Part shown: piece by piece, positions 17,115 to 26,207 of the stretch
Layout of the letters: every line of letters starts with the position of its first letter
Numbering within the stretch: position 1 is the first letter of the stretch
Source of the DNA: PKWO01 sp036384915
GTDB lineage: Bacteria; Pseudomonadota; Gammaproteobacteria; Burkholderiales; Burkholderiaceae_D
Direction of reading: 5' to 3'
NCBI GenBank assembly: GCA_036384915.1
Contig: DASVLJ010000078.1
Location: 62,001-126,000 of the forward strand
DNA: 64,000 nucleotides
The notes under the pieces: model-generated
What the model was told of the DNA's origin: nothing
Databases searched by the model: none
What the model saw: only the letters and a program-made list of their open reading frames with translations
Made by a program: the position numbers and the translations under genes

Positions 17115-17672
17115 ATGAGTTCGCCACCTACCCGCTCGCAAGGTGAGTCAGCGCGCTATACTGGCGTCGCAATTTTCCTGCATTGGCTTTCAGCCTTTGT
17201 TATTGCAGGCATGCTGGCCTTGGGTTGGTACATGACGTCGGTCGAGGACGAGCCGGGAAGCGAACGTTGGTTCGGCCTGCATCAGTCCGTCGGTGTGCTG
17301 CTGGCGATGTTGATTGCGTTTCGCCTGGTTTGGCGCATCACCCACCGCCCGCAGCCCTTGCCCTACACTGTTCCGGCCTGGCAGGCAAAGGCAGCGCACA
17401 CATTGCATGCTTTGCTATATGCCGCGATGATCGCTATGCCCCTGACCGGCATTGCCGGCGCCATGCTCGACAAGGAGGGCTTGACCTTGTTCGGCCAGTC
17501 GGTCCCGCGCATTTTCGCCGTTCAACATGACCTCGCGGAAAACCTGTTCGACGTGCACGGCGCTATCGCGGCCGTGCTGGCCTGCATGATCGGCGTACAT
17601 ATGCTTGCGGCGATCAAGCACCTCGCGATCGACAAGGATGGCGTATTCCAACGCATGTGGTTTCGCCGCTGA
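17115..17672 (+). CDS. Cytochrome b561-family protein
   Basis: The 185-residue membrane protein has four helices and histidines positioned for two b-type hemes: FLHWLSAF and GLHQSVGV in the first half, HALLYAAM, VQHDLAENLFDVHG and GVHMLAAIKHL in the second. It is the size and layout of the bacterial CybB/YodB family, which moves electrons between the quinone pool and periplasmic acceptors such as superoxide. The ATG at 17115 has GGGAGA upstream. An FNR-type promoter precedes it, fitting induction at low oxygen. Confidence 0.88.
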   Translation: MSSPPTRSQGESARYTGVAIFLHWLSAFVIAGMLALGWYMTSVEDEPGSERWFGLHQSVGVLLAMLIAFRLVWRITHRPQPLPYTVPAWQAKAAHTLHALLYAAMIAMPLTGIAGAMLDKEGLTLFGQSVPRIFAVQHDLAENLFDVHGAIAAVLACMIGVHMLAAIKHLAIDKDGVFQRMWFRR

Positions 17673-17684
17673 ATCGGGCGCGCG

Positions 17685-18557
17685 TCATTTGACGATGGTG
17701 ACGGGTACCGTCGCGCCGTGGAGGATCTTGTAGGACACGGAGCCGAGGACGATGTCGCCGAAAATGCTCATGCCGCGCGCCCCCATCACGATGCGCCCGC
17801 ATCGCTGGCGCAAGGCGTACGCGGTGATTGCTTCGGCCGGCGTGCCGACGCTGACGTGCGTGACGTAGCCGAGGCCTGCGGCGTCAAGAAATGCTTTTGC
17901 GCCGCTCAATGCCTTGGCGCCCTGTTCGAGCTGATAGGAGAGAATGAGGTCATTCGAAATAAAGCTCTTGACGAGGCCGGAAATGACCGGCGGCTGCACG
18001 TTGACAAGATGTATTTCCAATGGCGATTTGCGGTGTTTGGCCGAGGCGGTCACGTGTTCCAGCGCCCGCAGCGCACAGGCCGAACCATCCATGGCGAGGC
18101 AGATCCGCTGAAGATTCGCGGGCCCGTCCTTGAAATCCGCATCGATAGCGGCTTCGCGAACGACGGTCAGCGGGATGATGGAGCGGTGCATTACCTGATA
18201 CGCTACCGACCCCAGAGCGAACAGGCTGCCGGCACCGCCTTGCCCGCCGACTGCGATGTCGGAGGCCGCATGCTGGTGCGCAATGCTTAATATGGCGTCG
18301 GCCGCCTTCATGCGGACGACGTGGTCTTGATGCGCAACCCCATGTGCATCGAGGCACTGCCGGGCGGGCGATATCTCGTTTTGCACGTCCACATCGCCGC
18401 TGCCGTCGATAGCGCGCACGAGGTGAATCGTGGGCGGCAGTACCGCGTCTTCCCATAGTCCGGCCAGAAAAGCTCCGGCCTGCAGCGTCGCGGACGTACC
18501 GTCGTCGCCCAGAATCCAGGTGGTGCGTCCGGCTTGTTCACTGTGATTTTCGTTCAT
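17685..18557 (-). CDS. Tandem universal stress protein
   Basis: The 290-residue protein is made of two UspA domains (about 10-140 and 150-290). The second has an intact nucleotide-binding motif G-x2-G-x9-GS in GARGMSIFGDIVLGSVS; the first has a similar but shorter version, GGQGGAGSLFALGS. GAGGAC stands at ribosome distance before the ATG. It converges with cytochrome b561 (12 bp between stops) and diverges from a P-type ATPase. An FNR-like box with a minus-strand -10 at the standard spacing lies upstream; several USP genes are known ANR/FNR targets in other proteobacteria. Confidence 0.9.
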   Translation of the reverse strand: MNENHSEQAGRTTWILGDDGTSATLQAGAFLAGLWEDAVLPPTIHLVRAIDGSGDVDVQNEISPARQCLDAHGVAHQDHVVRMKAADAILSIAHQHAASDIAVGGQGGAGSLFALGSVAYQVMHRSIIPLTVVREAAIDADFKDGPANLQRICLAMDGSACALRALEHVTASAKHRKSPLEIHLVNVQPPVISGLVKSFISNDLILSYQLEQGAKALSGAKAFLDAAGLGYVTHVSVGTPAEAITAYALRQRCGRIVMGARGMSIFGDIVLGSVSYKILHGATVPVTIVK

Positions 18558-18597
18558 TGCGTCCTCGACGGCTGTGTTTGTCCCAGGAAGTCACTTC

Positions 18598-18639
18598 ACG
18601 ATAGTCCGATTTCAATGGATATCTCTTGATATGGAACAA
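18598..18639 (-). promoter_or_regulatory. FNR-type class II promoter of the universal stress protein
   Basis: The box TTGATATGGAACAA (18626-18639) has one mismatch to consensus. On the minus strand -10 TATCGT (18598-18603) is centred 32 bp away. In the plus direction a weaker CAAAGT lies at the same distance and could serve the P-type ATPase gene. Confidence 0.55.
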
Positions 18640-18710
18640 ACCCGGCGTGGGGAAAGCGCGTCAAAGTCGATACCAGCCGACGGATCGCATTCGAATTCTT
18701 CCCAGAAGAC

Positions 18711-21302
18711 ATGACAGCCAAAGCCGACATTCCGGTATCCACAGACACTGTACCGACCGAATTTTCAGACGGCGGCATGCTCGCGCACGGCCTGTCCGAT
18801 TCCGAGGCCGCGCGCCGGTTGGCATCTGAGGGCTACAACGAGCTGCCTTCGAAGCAAACGCGAACGCTTTGGCATATATCGCTGGAGGTGGCGCGCGAAC
18901 CGATGTTTTCGCTATTGCTGGTTGCCGGGGCCATCTATCTGGCCTTGGGCGATCCGCAGGATGCGGCGATGCTGCTGGGCTTCGTCTTCATCAGCATGGG
19001 CATCACGATTTTCCAGGAGCGCAGGACCGAGCGCGTACTGGAGGCGCTGCGCGATCTGTCCAGTCCGCGCGCCCTGGTGATCCGCGGCGGCAGGCAAAGC
19101 CGCATCCCCGGCAGGGAGGTCGTGCTCGGCGATTTGCTGGTCCTGGAAGAGGGCGACCGCGTTGCCGCCGACGGTGCGCTCGTCGAGAGCCATGATTTGC
19201 TGATCGACGAATCCCTGCTGACGGGCGAGTCTGTTGCCGTGGCAAAATCCATCGGCCCGACCGGCGGCGTCTCCGAGCCCGCCGAAGCAGACGATGCCCA
19301 TTCCCGCGTCTACTCGGGGTCGATGGTGGTTCAGGGGGGCGGGCTGGCCAGGGTATCTGCCGTGGGAGGCGGCACCGAACTCGGCAAGATCGGCAGCCTG
19401 TCGCAAGCCGCCGAGACTGGCAAGAGCGCGCTGCAGCGCGAGATCGGCCGTTTGGTAACACGCTTTTCGGTAATCGGCGTGGCGGTGTCGCTGCTGGTTT
19501 TCGCGGCATACGGCTGGACGCGCGGCGATTGGCTCAACGGCTTCCTGGCAGGCGTCAGTCTGGCCATGTCCATGTTGCCGGAAGAATTCACCGTCATCCT
19601 GACGGTATTCATGGCCATGGGCGCGTGGAGGATCTCCAAGAGTAAGGTCTTGACGCGCCGCACGCCGGTGATCGAGGCCCTTGGCTCCGCCACCGTTTTG
19701 TGCGTGGACAAAACCGGCACGGTGACGGAAAACCGCATGTCGGTCAAAGCCGCCGTCGTGGACGGTCTGAGGTTCGAGGTCGGCCTGGATAGCGCCGCGA
19801 GGCATGGCGAAGCGCTGCGGCAGTTGCTGAAGTATGCGGTGCTGGCCAGCGAGATCATGCCCTTCGACCCGATGGAAAAGGCTTTTCACCGCAGCATGGA
19901 AGAGCTGTTTCCCGCGGAGCGCACCGCATGCCGCGGTTGGGCGCTGGCGCAAGACTATGCGCTCTCCAGAGAGTGGACGGCCATGACCCACGCATGGCGC
20001 GTGCCGGGCAGCCGGGAACACATTGTCGCGACCAAAGGCGCTCCCGAATCGGTGGCGCGCCTGTGCGGGATGAGCGAGGGCGAAACCTCAGCCATGCTGG
20101 TCCAGGTTCAGGCGCTAGCCGCACAAGGCCTGCGCGTCCTGGCCGTCGCCAAGGCAGTGCATCGGGGCGGCGACTGGCCTGCAGGGCAAGACGGTTTCCG
20201 CTTCGAATGGATCGGCCTGGCCGGCCTGGCCGACCCGATCCGCGCCGAGGTGCCGCAATCGGTGAACGAATGCCGCGAAGCGGGCATCCGCGTCGTGATG
20301 ATCACCGGCGACTTTCCGGCAACCGCGCAAGCCATTGCCCGCCAAGCGGGACTGCCCTGTGAAAGCGTGGTGACCGGCGCGCAGCTCGATGCCATGGACG
20401 AGGCGGAACTCGCGCGGGTGGTGCGAGATACCTGTGTTTTCGCGCGCATCCGGCCGGAACAAAAGCTGCGGCTGGTACAGGGCCTCAAGACCGATGGCGA
20501 GATCGTTGCGATGACGGGGGACGGCGTCAACGACGTGCCGGCGCTGAAAGCCGCGCACATTGCCATCGGCATGGGCGAGCGCGGAACCGACGTGGCGCGC
20601 GAAGCGTCGTCGCTGGTTCTTTTGAACGACGATTTCACGTCCATCGTGCGAACCATCCGGCTTGGGCGGCGCATCTATGCCAATATCGGCAAGGCGCTGA
20701 TCTTCGTCGTCGCGGCCCACCTCCCCATCGCGGGCCTGACGCTGCTGCCGCTCGTCCTCGGCGCGCCGATCGCCTTGGCGCCGATCCATATCGTGTTCCT
20801 GGAGATGATCATCAATCCCTCCTGCGCCTTGATCTTCGAAGCCGAACCCGAGGAAGAAGACGTCATGAGCCGTCCGCCGAGACGGCCGGAGGAAAAGCTT
20901 TTCGACGTGCGTAGCCTGGTGCTCTCGACCCTGCAAGGATTGGGTCTTCTTGCGGGAGTTGCAGTGGTGTTCTTCTTGGGATTGCGCAGTGGGCTTGCGG
21001 CCGAACAGGCAAGGGCGCTGGCGTTTATCACCCTGGTCGCCGGCGACCTGGGGCTGATCGTCACCAGCCGCTCGGCAAAGGAAAGCGTCGTTCGCCTGAT
21101 CTGGAAGAAAAATGCGGCCCAGTGGTGGATCATTGCCGGTACCGTCCTCGCACTGGCGGGGATCATGCGCGTCGACTTGCTGCAATCGGTCTTCCATTTC
21201 GCGCCTGTAGGGGCCGGAAATTTGTCGTTGGCGGCAGTGGTCGCCGTTGCGGTGATTGCCTGGTTCGAACTGGTAAAGCGGTGGCTCGCACGCCGGCCCT
21301 GA
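18711..21302 (+). CDS. Cation-transporting P-type ATPase (P2-like)
   Basis: The 863-residue pump has an N-terminal cation-ATPase domain (SEAARRLASEGYNELP), actuator motif TGES (171-174), phosphorylation site DKTGTVT (Asp333), nucleotide-binding domain, hinge TGDGVNDVPALKAAHIAIG and a C-terminal bundle of membrane helices. Helix 4 reads MLPEEFT (around Pro290) where calcium pumps have PEGL and proton pumps PVAL, so the ion cannot be assigned; it is P2-like in overall layout. The ATG has only a weak ribosome site (AGAAG). It is divergent from the universal stress protein. Confidence 0.88.
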   Translation: MTAKADIPVSTDTVPTEFSDGGMLAHGLSDSEAARRLASEGYNELPSKQTRTLWHISLEVAREPMFSLLLVAGAIYLALGDPQDAAMLLGFVFISMGITIFQERRTERVLEALRDLSSPRALVIRGGRQSRIPGREVVLGDLLVLEEGDRVAADGALVESHDLLIDESLLTGESVAVAKSIGPTGGVSEPAEADDAHSRVYSGSMVVQGGGLARVSAVGGGTELGKIGSLSQAAETGKSALQREIGRLVTRFSVIGVAVSLLVFAAYGWTRGDWLNGFLAGVSLAMSMLPEEFTVILTVFMAMGAWRISKSKVLTRRTPVIEALGSATVLCVDKTGTVTENRMSVKAAVVDGLRFEVGLDSAARHGEALRQLLKYAVLASEIMPFDPMEKAFHRSMEELFPAERTACRGWALAQDYALSREWTAMTHAWRVPGSREHIVATKGAPESVARLCGMSEGETSAMLVQVQALAAQGLRVLAVAKAVHRGGDWPAGQDGFRFEWIGLAGLADPIRAEVPQSVNECREAGIRVVMITGDFPATAQAIARQAGLPCESVVTGAQLDAMDEAELARVVRDTCVFARIRPEQKLRLVQGLKTDGEIVAMTGDGVNDVPALKAAHIAIGMGERGTDVAREASSLVLLNDDFTSIVRTIRLGRRIYANIGKALIFVVAAHLPIAGLTLLPLVLGAPIALAPIHIVFLEMIINPSCALIFEAEPEEEDVMSRPPRRPEEKLFDVRSLVLSTLQGLGLLAGVAVVFFLGLRSGLAAEQARALAFITLVAGDLGLIVTSRSAKESVVRLIWKKNAAQWWIIAGTVLALAGIMRVDLLQSVFHFAPVGAGNLSLAAVVAVAVIAWFELVKRWLARRP

Positions 21303-21861
21303 GTGGAAGTGGCGTGCAGGCCGTCCAAATCGGAACATCCGGAAAAATTCGGGAAGGCGATTGAAACGTACCGTATCCTGGGATGAGATTAAATTTTGTT
21401 CACATTTAAGATCGCTTAACAAACCGACATGCCGCGATCGGAACGGCCATGCCAACCGGCGCATTGCCGATTCTCGGCACGACTGCATTGCCGCCGACCT
21501 TCGACTCGTCGATGAAATGTCCAAACCGCAGGCTGCCTGCCGAAAAGTATTAAAAAACTTTAACCACGATAGACGATGCATGCCGATAAACTCCAACCAT
21601 GTCTTGTGCGACGCTGATAGCGCGCCTCGATACGGCAGGATTGCGGCTGCATATTGAGACAACCGGCACCAACGCAAGGTGCTGGCTGCGGCAAAAATGC
21701 ATTGCGCCGGTATGTGCCGGTGAAGAAACACGACGCAACAATTCCTGCTTTATAGCTCGACCTGGCAGTAGCCGTCCCGCGGTGGCAGTTCCAGAATCTT
21801 GACGCTATCGAGGATAACGACCGCCTGAGTCACGAAAGTTCTTCGCGAGAGGAAACGTTTC
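21303..21861. other. Non-coding stretch upstream of the first RND operon
   Basis: This 559-bp stretch has a slightly lower GC content. It contains the box ATTAAATTTTGTTCACAT at 21388-21405. The open frames inside it have no ribosome site or recognisable protein pattern. The function of the rest is not apparent. Confidence 0.45.
21388..21405 (+). promoter_or_regulatory. Recurrent box ATTAAA-N4-GTTCA, copy A
   Basis: ATTAAATTTTGTTCACAT is one of four similar sequences in the window (the others begin at 27689, 28207 and 38341). It lies 457 bp upstream of the RND gene, and no -10 hexamer sits at the spacing seen for the other copies. Confidence 0.4.
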
Positions 21862-24800
21862 ATGCTATGGATTGTCCGTGTCGCGTTGAGCAAGCCGCTC
21901 ACATTTATCGTGCTGGCGTTGCTGATTTCCATTCTTGGCCCACTGGTGTACAAGAATATGCGCACGGACATCTTTCCGGACATCAAGATTCCCGTCGTCA
22001 GCGCAGTGTGGACCTACAATGGCTTGCCTCCTGCCGACATCGCCGACCGTATCGTCACCTACTATGAAAGACAGATGACGACGACAGTCAACGATATCGA
22101 GCATATCGAATCGCAGTCGTTGCCCGGCGTCGGCGTGGTCAAGGTTTTTTTCCAGCCGGGTGTCAACATCAACGCCGCAGTCAGTCAGGTCACGGCGTTG
22201 TCGCAGACGGTGTTGAAGCGCTTGCCGCCGGGCATCACGCCGCCGCTGATCCTGACCTACAATGCTTCCAGCGTCCCGATTTTGCAACTGGCATTGTCGA
22301 GCGACACGCTGCTGGACAATCAACTGTTCGATATCTCCAACAATTTCATCCGTCCGCAATTGGCGGAAGTCGAGGGCGCTGCGGTGCCTTCGCCATATGG
22401 CGGCAAGAACAGGCAGATACAGGTCGACCTCGATCTTGCCGCCCTGCGCGCAAAGGGGCTGTCGCCCGCCGACGTCACCGGCGCAATCGACAGGCAGAAC
22501 CTGATTCTTCCGGCGGGCACGGAAAAGATAGGCGTCTTCGAATACAACGTCCGCCTCAATGCCAGCCCGAACGTGCTCGACGAACTCAACGATCTGCCCA
22601 TCAAATCGATCAACGGCACGACCGTATTTCTGCGCGACGTGGCGCATGTCTGGGATGGCTTTTCGCCGCAGTACAACATGGTGCGCGTCAACGGACGGCA
22701 TTCCGTGTTGACGACCATACAGAAAAACGGCGCCGCCTCGACCTTGAGCATTATCGAGCACGTGAAGCGCTTGTTGCCGAAAATCGAAGCCGGGGCGCCG
22801 CCCGGCCTGAAGGTGGGGATCGTTGGCGATCAATCGATCTTCGTCAATGCCGCGATCTCCGGGGTGATACGGGAAGGCGTGATTGCCGCCTCCTTGACCG
22901 CTTTGATGATTTTGCTGTTTCTGGGTAGCTGGCGCTCCACCTTGATCATCACCGTGTCTATTCCTCTGGCCGTCCTGTCCGCCATCATGTGCCTCTCCGC
23001 CGCAGGGCAGACCATCAACATCATGACGCTGGGCGGACTGGCCCTGGCGGTCGGCATCCTGGTTGACGACGCCACGGTGACCATTGAAAACATGAATTGG
23101 CATCTCGAGCAGGGCAAGGAGGTGGAAACCGCCATCATGGACGGCGCCAGCCAAATTGTGATTCCGGCGTTTGTATCGCTGCTCAGCATCTGCATCGTGT
23201 TCGTGCCGATGTTTTTCATGCACGGGGTGGCGCAATATCTGTTTGTGCCGCTGGCCGAAGCGGTGGTATTTGCCATGATGTCTTCATTTGTCCTGTCGCG
23301 CACCTTGGTGCCGACGTTGGCGAAATATCTGTTGCGCCAGCGCGTCGAGCAAGATGGGGAAGCGCACGTACGGCGCGGCAATCCCCTGGCCGCGTTCCAG
23401 CGCAGGTTCGAGGCCGCCTTTACGGCCGCACGTAACGGCTACAGGGATTTGCTGGCGCTGGCGCTGGAATATCGGCTGACGTTCGTGGCCGGCTTTCTCG
23501 GCTTCGTGTTGCTGTCGTTTGCGTTGCTTCCGTGGCTGGGAGAGAACTTCTTTCCCGCGGTCGATGCCGGCCAGATCAAGCTTCACATACGCGCACAAAC
23601 CGGCACGCGTCTCGAAGAGACAACCCGCCTTTGCGACAATATCGAACACGCCATACGCGCACAAATACCCGCGGCGGAAATCGACAATATCGTCGACAAC
23701 ATCGGCCTGCCGATCAGCGGCATCAATCTTTCGTACAGCAATTCGTCGCCGATCGGGCCGGGCGATGCCGATATCCTGATTTCGTTAGCCAAGGGGCATC
23801 GGCCTACAGCAGACTATGTCAAAACCCTGCGCGACAGGCTCAAGGAAGAATTTCCGGGCGTTTCCTTTGCCTTCTTGCCTGCGGACATCGTCAGCCAGAT
23901 TCTGAATTTCGGTTTGCCGGCGCCGATCGACGTGCAGGTGATCGGCTTCAAGCGCAGGGAAAACCAGGCCTACGCCACCGATCTGCTCGACCGTCTCAGA
24001 AAGATTCCTGGACTGGTCGACCTGCGGATACAGCAAGTCTTCAACGCGCCGGAATTCCACGTCGACGTCGATCGTGCGCGGGCGCAGGATCTGGGCTTGA
24101 GCCAGCGCGATATCGCCACCAGCCTGCTGGTGTCGTTGTCCGGAAGCTTGCAGACGGCGCCCAATTTCTGGGTGGACCCGAGAAACAGCGTATCTTATCC
24201 GCTGGTGGTGCAGGTGCCGCAATACCAGCTCGACACCTTGCCCGAATTGCAGAATATCCCCGTCAATGCCGTCGGCGCCGCCGGTATGCAGATATTGGGC
24301 GGGCTCGCCACGATTACCCGGGGACAGGGCGAAGGCGTGGTGTCGCATTACGACGTGCAGCCGACCATCGATATTTTCGGCTCGCCGCAGGGGCGAGGGC
24401 TTGGTGCCATCGCCGACGACATCCGCAAGGTATTGCAAGACACCGCCTCCTCCGTGCCCAAGGGATCGGAAGTCGTATTGCGCGGCCAGGTTCAGGAGAT
24501 GCAATCCGCTTATAGCGGCTTGCTATTCGGCCTGATCGGGGCGATCGGGCTGATCTATCTTTTGATCGTCGTCAATTTCCAGTCATGGCTCGATCCGTTC
24601 GTCATCATCACCGCCTTGCCGGCTGCGCTCGCCGGCATCGTCTGGATGCTGTTCGTCACGCATACGACCCTGTCGGTGCCGGCATTGATCGGCTCCATTA
24701 TGTGCATGGGGGTGGCCACAGCCAACAGTATCCTGGTGGTGAGTTTTGCCATGGAACAGTATGGGAACGGCGCCAGCGGCGTAGCGGCGGCGCTGGAATC

Positions 24801-25044
24801 TGGTTTTATCCGGTTCCGTCCGGTGCTGATGACCGCGCTTGCCATGATCATCGGCATGGCGCCGATGGCGCTTGGCTTGGGCGAGGGCGGCGAACAGAAC
24901 GCACCGCTGGGCCGGGCGGTCATAGGCGGTTTGGTCTTCGCAACCTGCGCGACCCTGTTCTTCGTCCCCGTCGTGTTCAGCATGGTACATTCCGCCCCCA
25001 GCGGCCGGACAGGCGAGGCGGGCGCGCTAGCGGAGGCATTATGA
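21862..25044 (+). CDS. RND efflux transporter, inner-membrane pump
   Basis: The 1060-residue protein has the usual 12-helix RND plan. The first membrane helix starts the protein and is followed by NMRTDIFPDIKIPVV. Helix 4 carries LALAVGILVDDATVTIEN with the proton-relay aspartates, and two large periplasmic loops are present. GAGAGGAAA precedes the ATG. It overlaps the next gene by ATGA. The order pump-adaptor-outer membrane differs from the more common adaptor-first order. The sequence resembles the HAE (hydrophobe/amphiphile) group rather than metal pumps; the substrate is unknown. Confidence 0.92.
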   Translation: MLWIVRVALSKPLTFIVLALLISILGPLVYKNMRTDIFPDIKIPVVSAVWTYNGLPPADIADRIVTYYERQMTTTVNDIEHIESQSLPGVGVVKVFFQPGVNINAAVSQVTALSQTVLKRLPPGITPPLILTYNASSVPILQLALSSDTLLDNQLFDISNNFIRPQLAEVEGAAVPSPYGGKNRQIQVDLDLAALRAKGLSPADVTGAIDRQNLILPAGTEKIGVFEYNVRLNASPNVLDELNDLPIKSINGTTVFLRDVAHVWDGFSPQYNMVRVNGRHSVLTTIQKNGAASTLSIIEHVKRLLPKIEAGAPPGLKVGIVGDQSIFVNAAISGVIREGVIAASLTALMILLFLGSWRSTLIITVSIPLAVLSAIMCLSAAGQTINIMTLGGLALAVGILVDDATVTIENMNWHLEQGKEVETAIMDGASQIVIPAFVSLLSICIVFVPMFFMHGVAQYLFVPLAEAVVFAMMSSFVLSRTLVPTLAKYLLRQRVEQDGEAHVRRGNPLAAFQRRFEAAFTAARNGYRDLLALALEYRLTFVAGFLGFVLLSFALLPWLGENFFPAVDAGQIKLHIRAQTGTRLEETTRLCDNIEHAIRAQIPAAEIDNIVDNIGLPISGINLSYSNSSPIGPGDADILISLAKGHRPTADYVKTLRDRLKEEFPGVSFAFLPADIVSQILNFGLPAPIDVQVIGFKRRENQAYATDLLDRLRKIPGLVDLRIQQVFNAPEFHVDVDRARAQDLGLSQRDIATSLLVSLSGSLQTAPNFWVDPRNSVSYPLVVQVPQYQLDTLPELQNIPVNAVGAAGMQILGGLATITRGQGEGVVSHYDVQPTIDIFGSPQGRGLGAIADDIRKVLQDTASSVPKGSEVVLRGQVQEMQSAYSGLLFGLIGAIGLIYLLIVVNFQSWLDPFVIITALPAALAGIVWMLFVTHTTLSVPALIGSIMCMGVATANSILVVSFAMEQYGNGASGVAAALESGFIRFRPVLMTALAMIIGMAPMALGLGEGGEQNAPLGRAVIGGLVFATCATLFFVPVVFSMVHSAPSGRTGEAGALAEAL

Positions 25045-26207
25045 GCGACGCCGACCATCCACTTCCTCGCCCGTCGCGCCGCCTTGGCGTTACCGGCGCA
25101 ATCGTGCTGGCGGCGGCAATCGCCGTTGCTGCCATAGGAATTGTCAGCCGAAAACACGACGAGGCGAGGCTCGCTGAAGACAGCGCCTCCCAGCATACTA
25201 CCGTCAACGTCGTCGTACCCATGCGCGGCCCCAGCGAGCAACTGGTCGTGCTGCCCGGTACTGTGCGCCCCGACATCGACGCACCCATCTACGCACGGGT
25301 GCCGGGCTACCTCAAGACCTGGTATACGGACATCGGTGCGCACGTCAGGAAAGGGCAGCTGCTGGCCGAAATAGAGACCCCGGAACTGGATCAGCAGATT
25401 CTGCGCGAGCGCTCCAACGTGCTTACCGCGCAATCGAATCTCGATCTCGCCGAACTGACGGCGAAACGCTGGCAAAACCTGGTAGCGAGCAATGCCGTCT
25501 CGCGCCAGGAAGCCGACGAGAAAGCTGCCGACGCCAAAGCCAAGAGCGACATTCTCCAGGCCGCCCAGGCAAACCTGAAGGACCTTCTTACCCAACAGTC
25601 TTTCAACCGGATCGTCGCGCCGTTCGACGGCGTGGTAACAGAGCGCAACACGGATATCGGCAAATTGATCAACCCCGGCAGTAGTAACGGCCAGGCGCTG
25701 TTCCGTATCGCGGATAACCGCAAATTGCGCATCTACGTCGAGGTGCCGCAGAACTATGCGGCGGATTTGAAGGTTGGAATGATTGCGCAGTTGCGTTTTC
25801 CGGAGTACCCGTCGCGCTCGTTCCCGGCAACCCTGGTGAGCACGTCGCAGGCGCTGCATGAGACTTCCCGCACGTTGACGGCGGAATTGCAGATGCAGAA
25901 CAAGGACGGGGAAATTCTTCCCGGAACATATACCGAGGCGCACTTTTCCCTGCCCGGCAAGGCCGGCCTGTATTTGCTGCCCGCCAGTACGCTACTGTTT
26001 CGCAAGGAAGGGCTGGAAGTCGCCACGGTGGGCAGCGATAACCGCGTCATACTGAAGCATATCGCCTTGGGCCGGGATCTCGGCGCCTCCGTGGAAGTCG
26101 TTTCCGGCATCGAAGATGGCGACAAGGTAATCGAAAGCCCGTCCGACTCCATTCTGCAGGGCAGTATCGTACATGTCAAAGCGCCGGCAGGCAGGGACTC
26201 GCCGTGA
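25041..26207 (+). CDS. RND periplasmic adaptor (membrane fusion protein)
   Basis: The 388-residue protein has an N-terminal anchor (IVLAAAIAVAAIGIV, about 20-34), a split lipoyl domain (IYARVPGYLKTWYTDIGAHV and FNRIVAPFDGVVTERNTDIG) around a coiled-coil hairpin (ERSNVLTAQSNLDLAELTAK), and beta-barrel and membrane-proximal domains. GGAGG precedes the ATG, which overlaps the stop of the RND pump (ATGA). It links the pump to the outer-membrane channel encoded next. Confidence 0.92.
   Translation: MSDADHPLPRPSRRLGVTGAIVLAAAIAVAAIGIVSRKHDEARLAEDSASQHTTVNVVVPMRGPSEQLVVLPGTVRPDIDAPIYARVPGYLKTWYTDIGAHVRKGQLLAEIETPELDQQILRERSNVLTAQSNLDLAELTAKRWQNLVASNAVSRQEADEKAADAKAKSDILQAAQANLKDLLTQQSFNRIVAPFDGVVTERNTDIGKLINPGSSNGQALFRIADNRKLRIYVEVPQNYAADLKVGMIAQLRFPEYPSRSFPATLVSTSQALHETSRTLTAELQMQNKDGEILPGTYTEAHFSLPGKAGLYLLPASTLLFRKEGLEVATVGSDNRVILKHIALGRDLGASVEVVSGIEDGDKVIESPSDSILQGSIVHVKAPAGRDSP

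Noticed and set aside
21361..21657. 98-codon plus-strand frame upstream of the RND operon
   Set aside because: TTG start without a ribosome site, no hydrophobic or domain pattern, and it runs through the ATTAAA-N4-GTTCA box.
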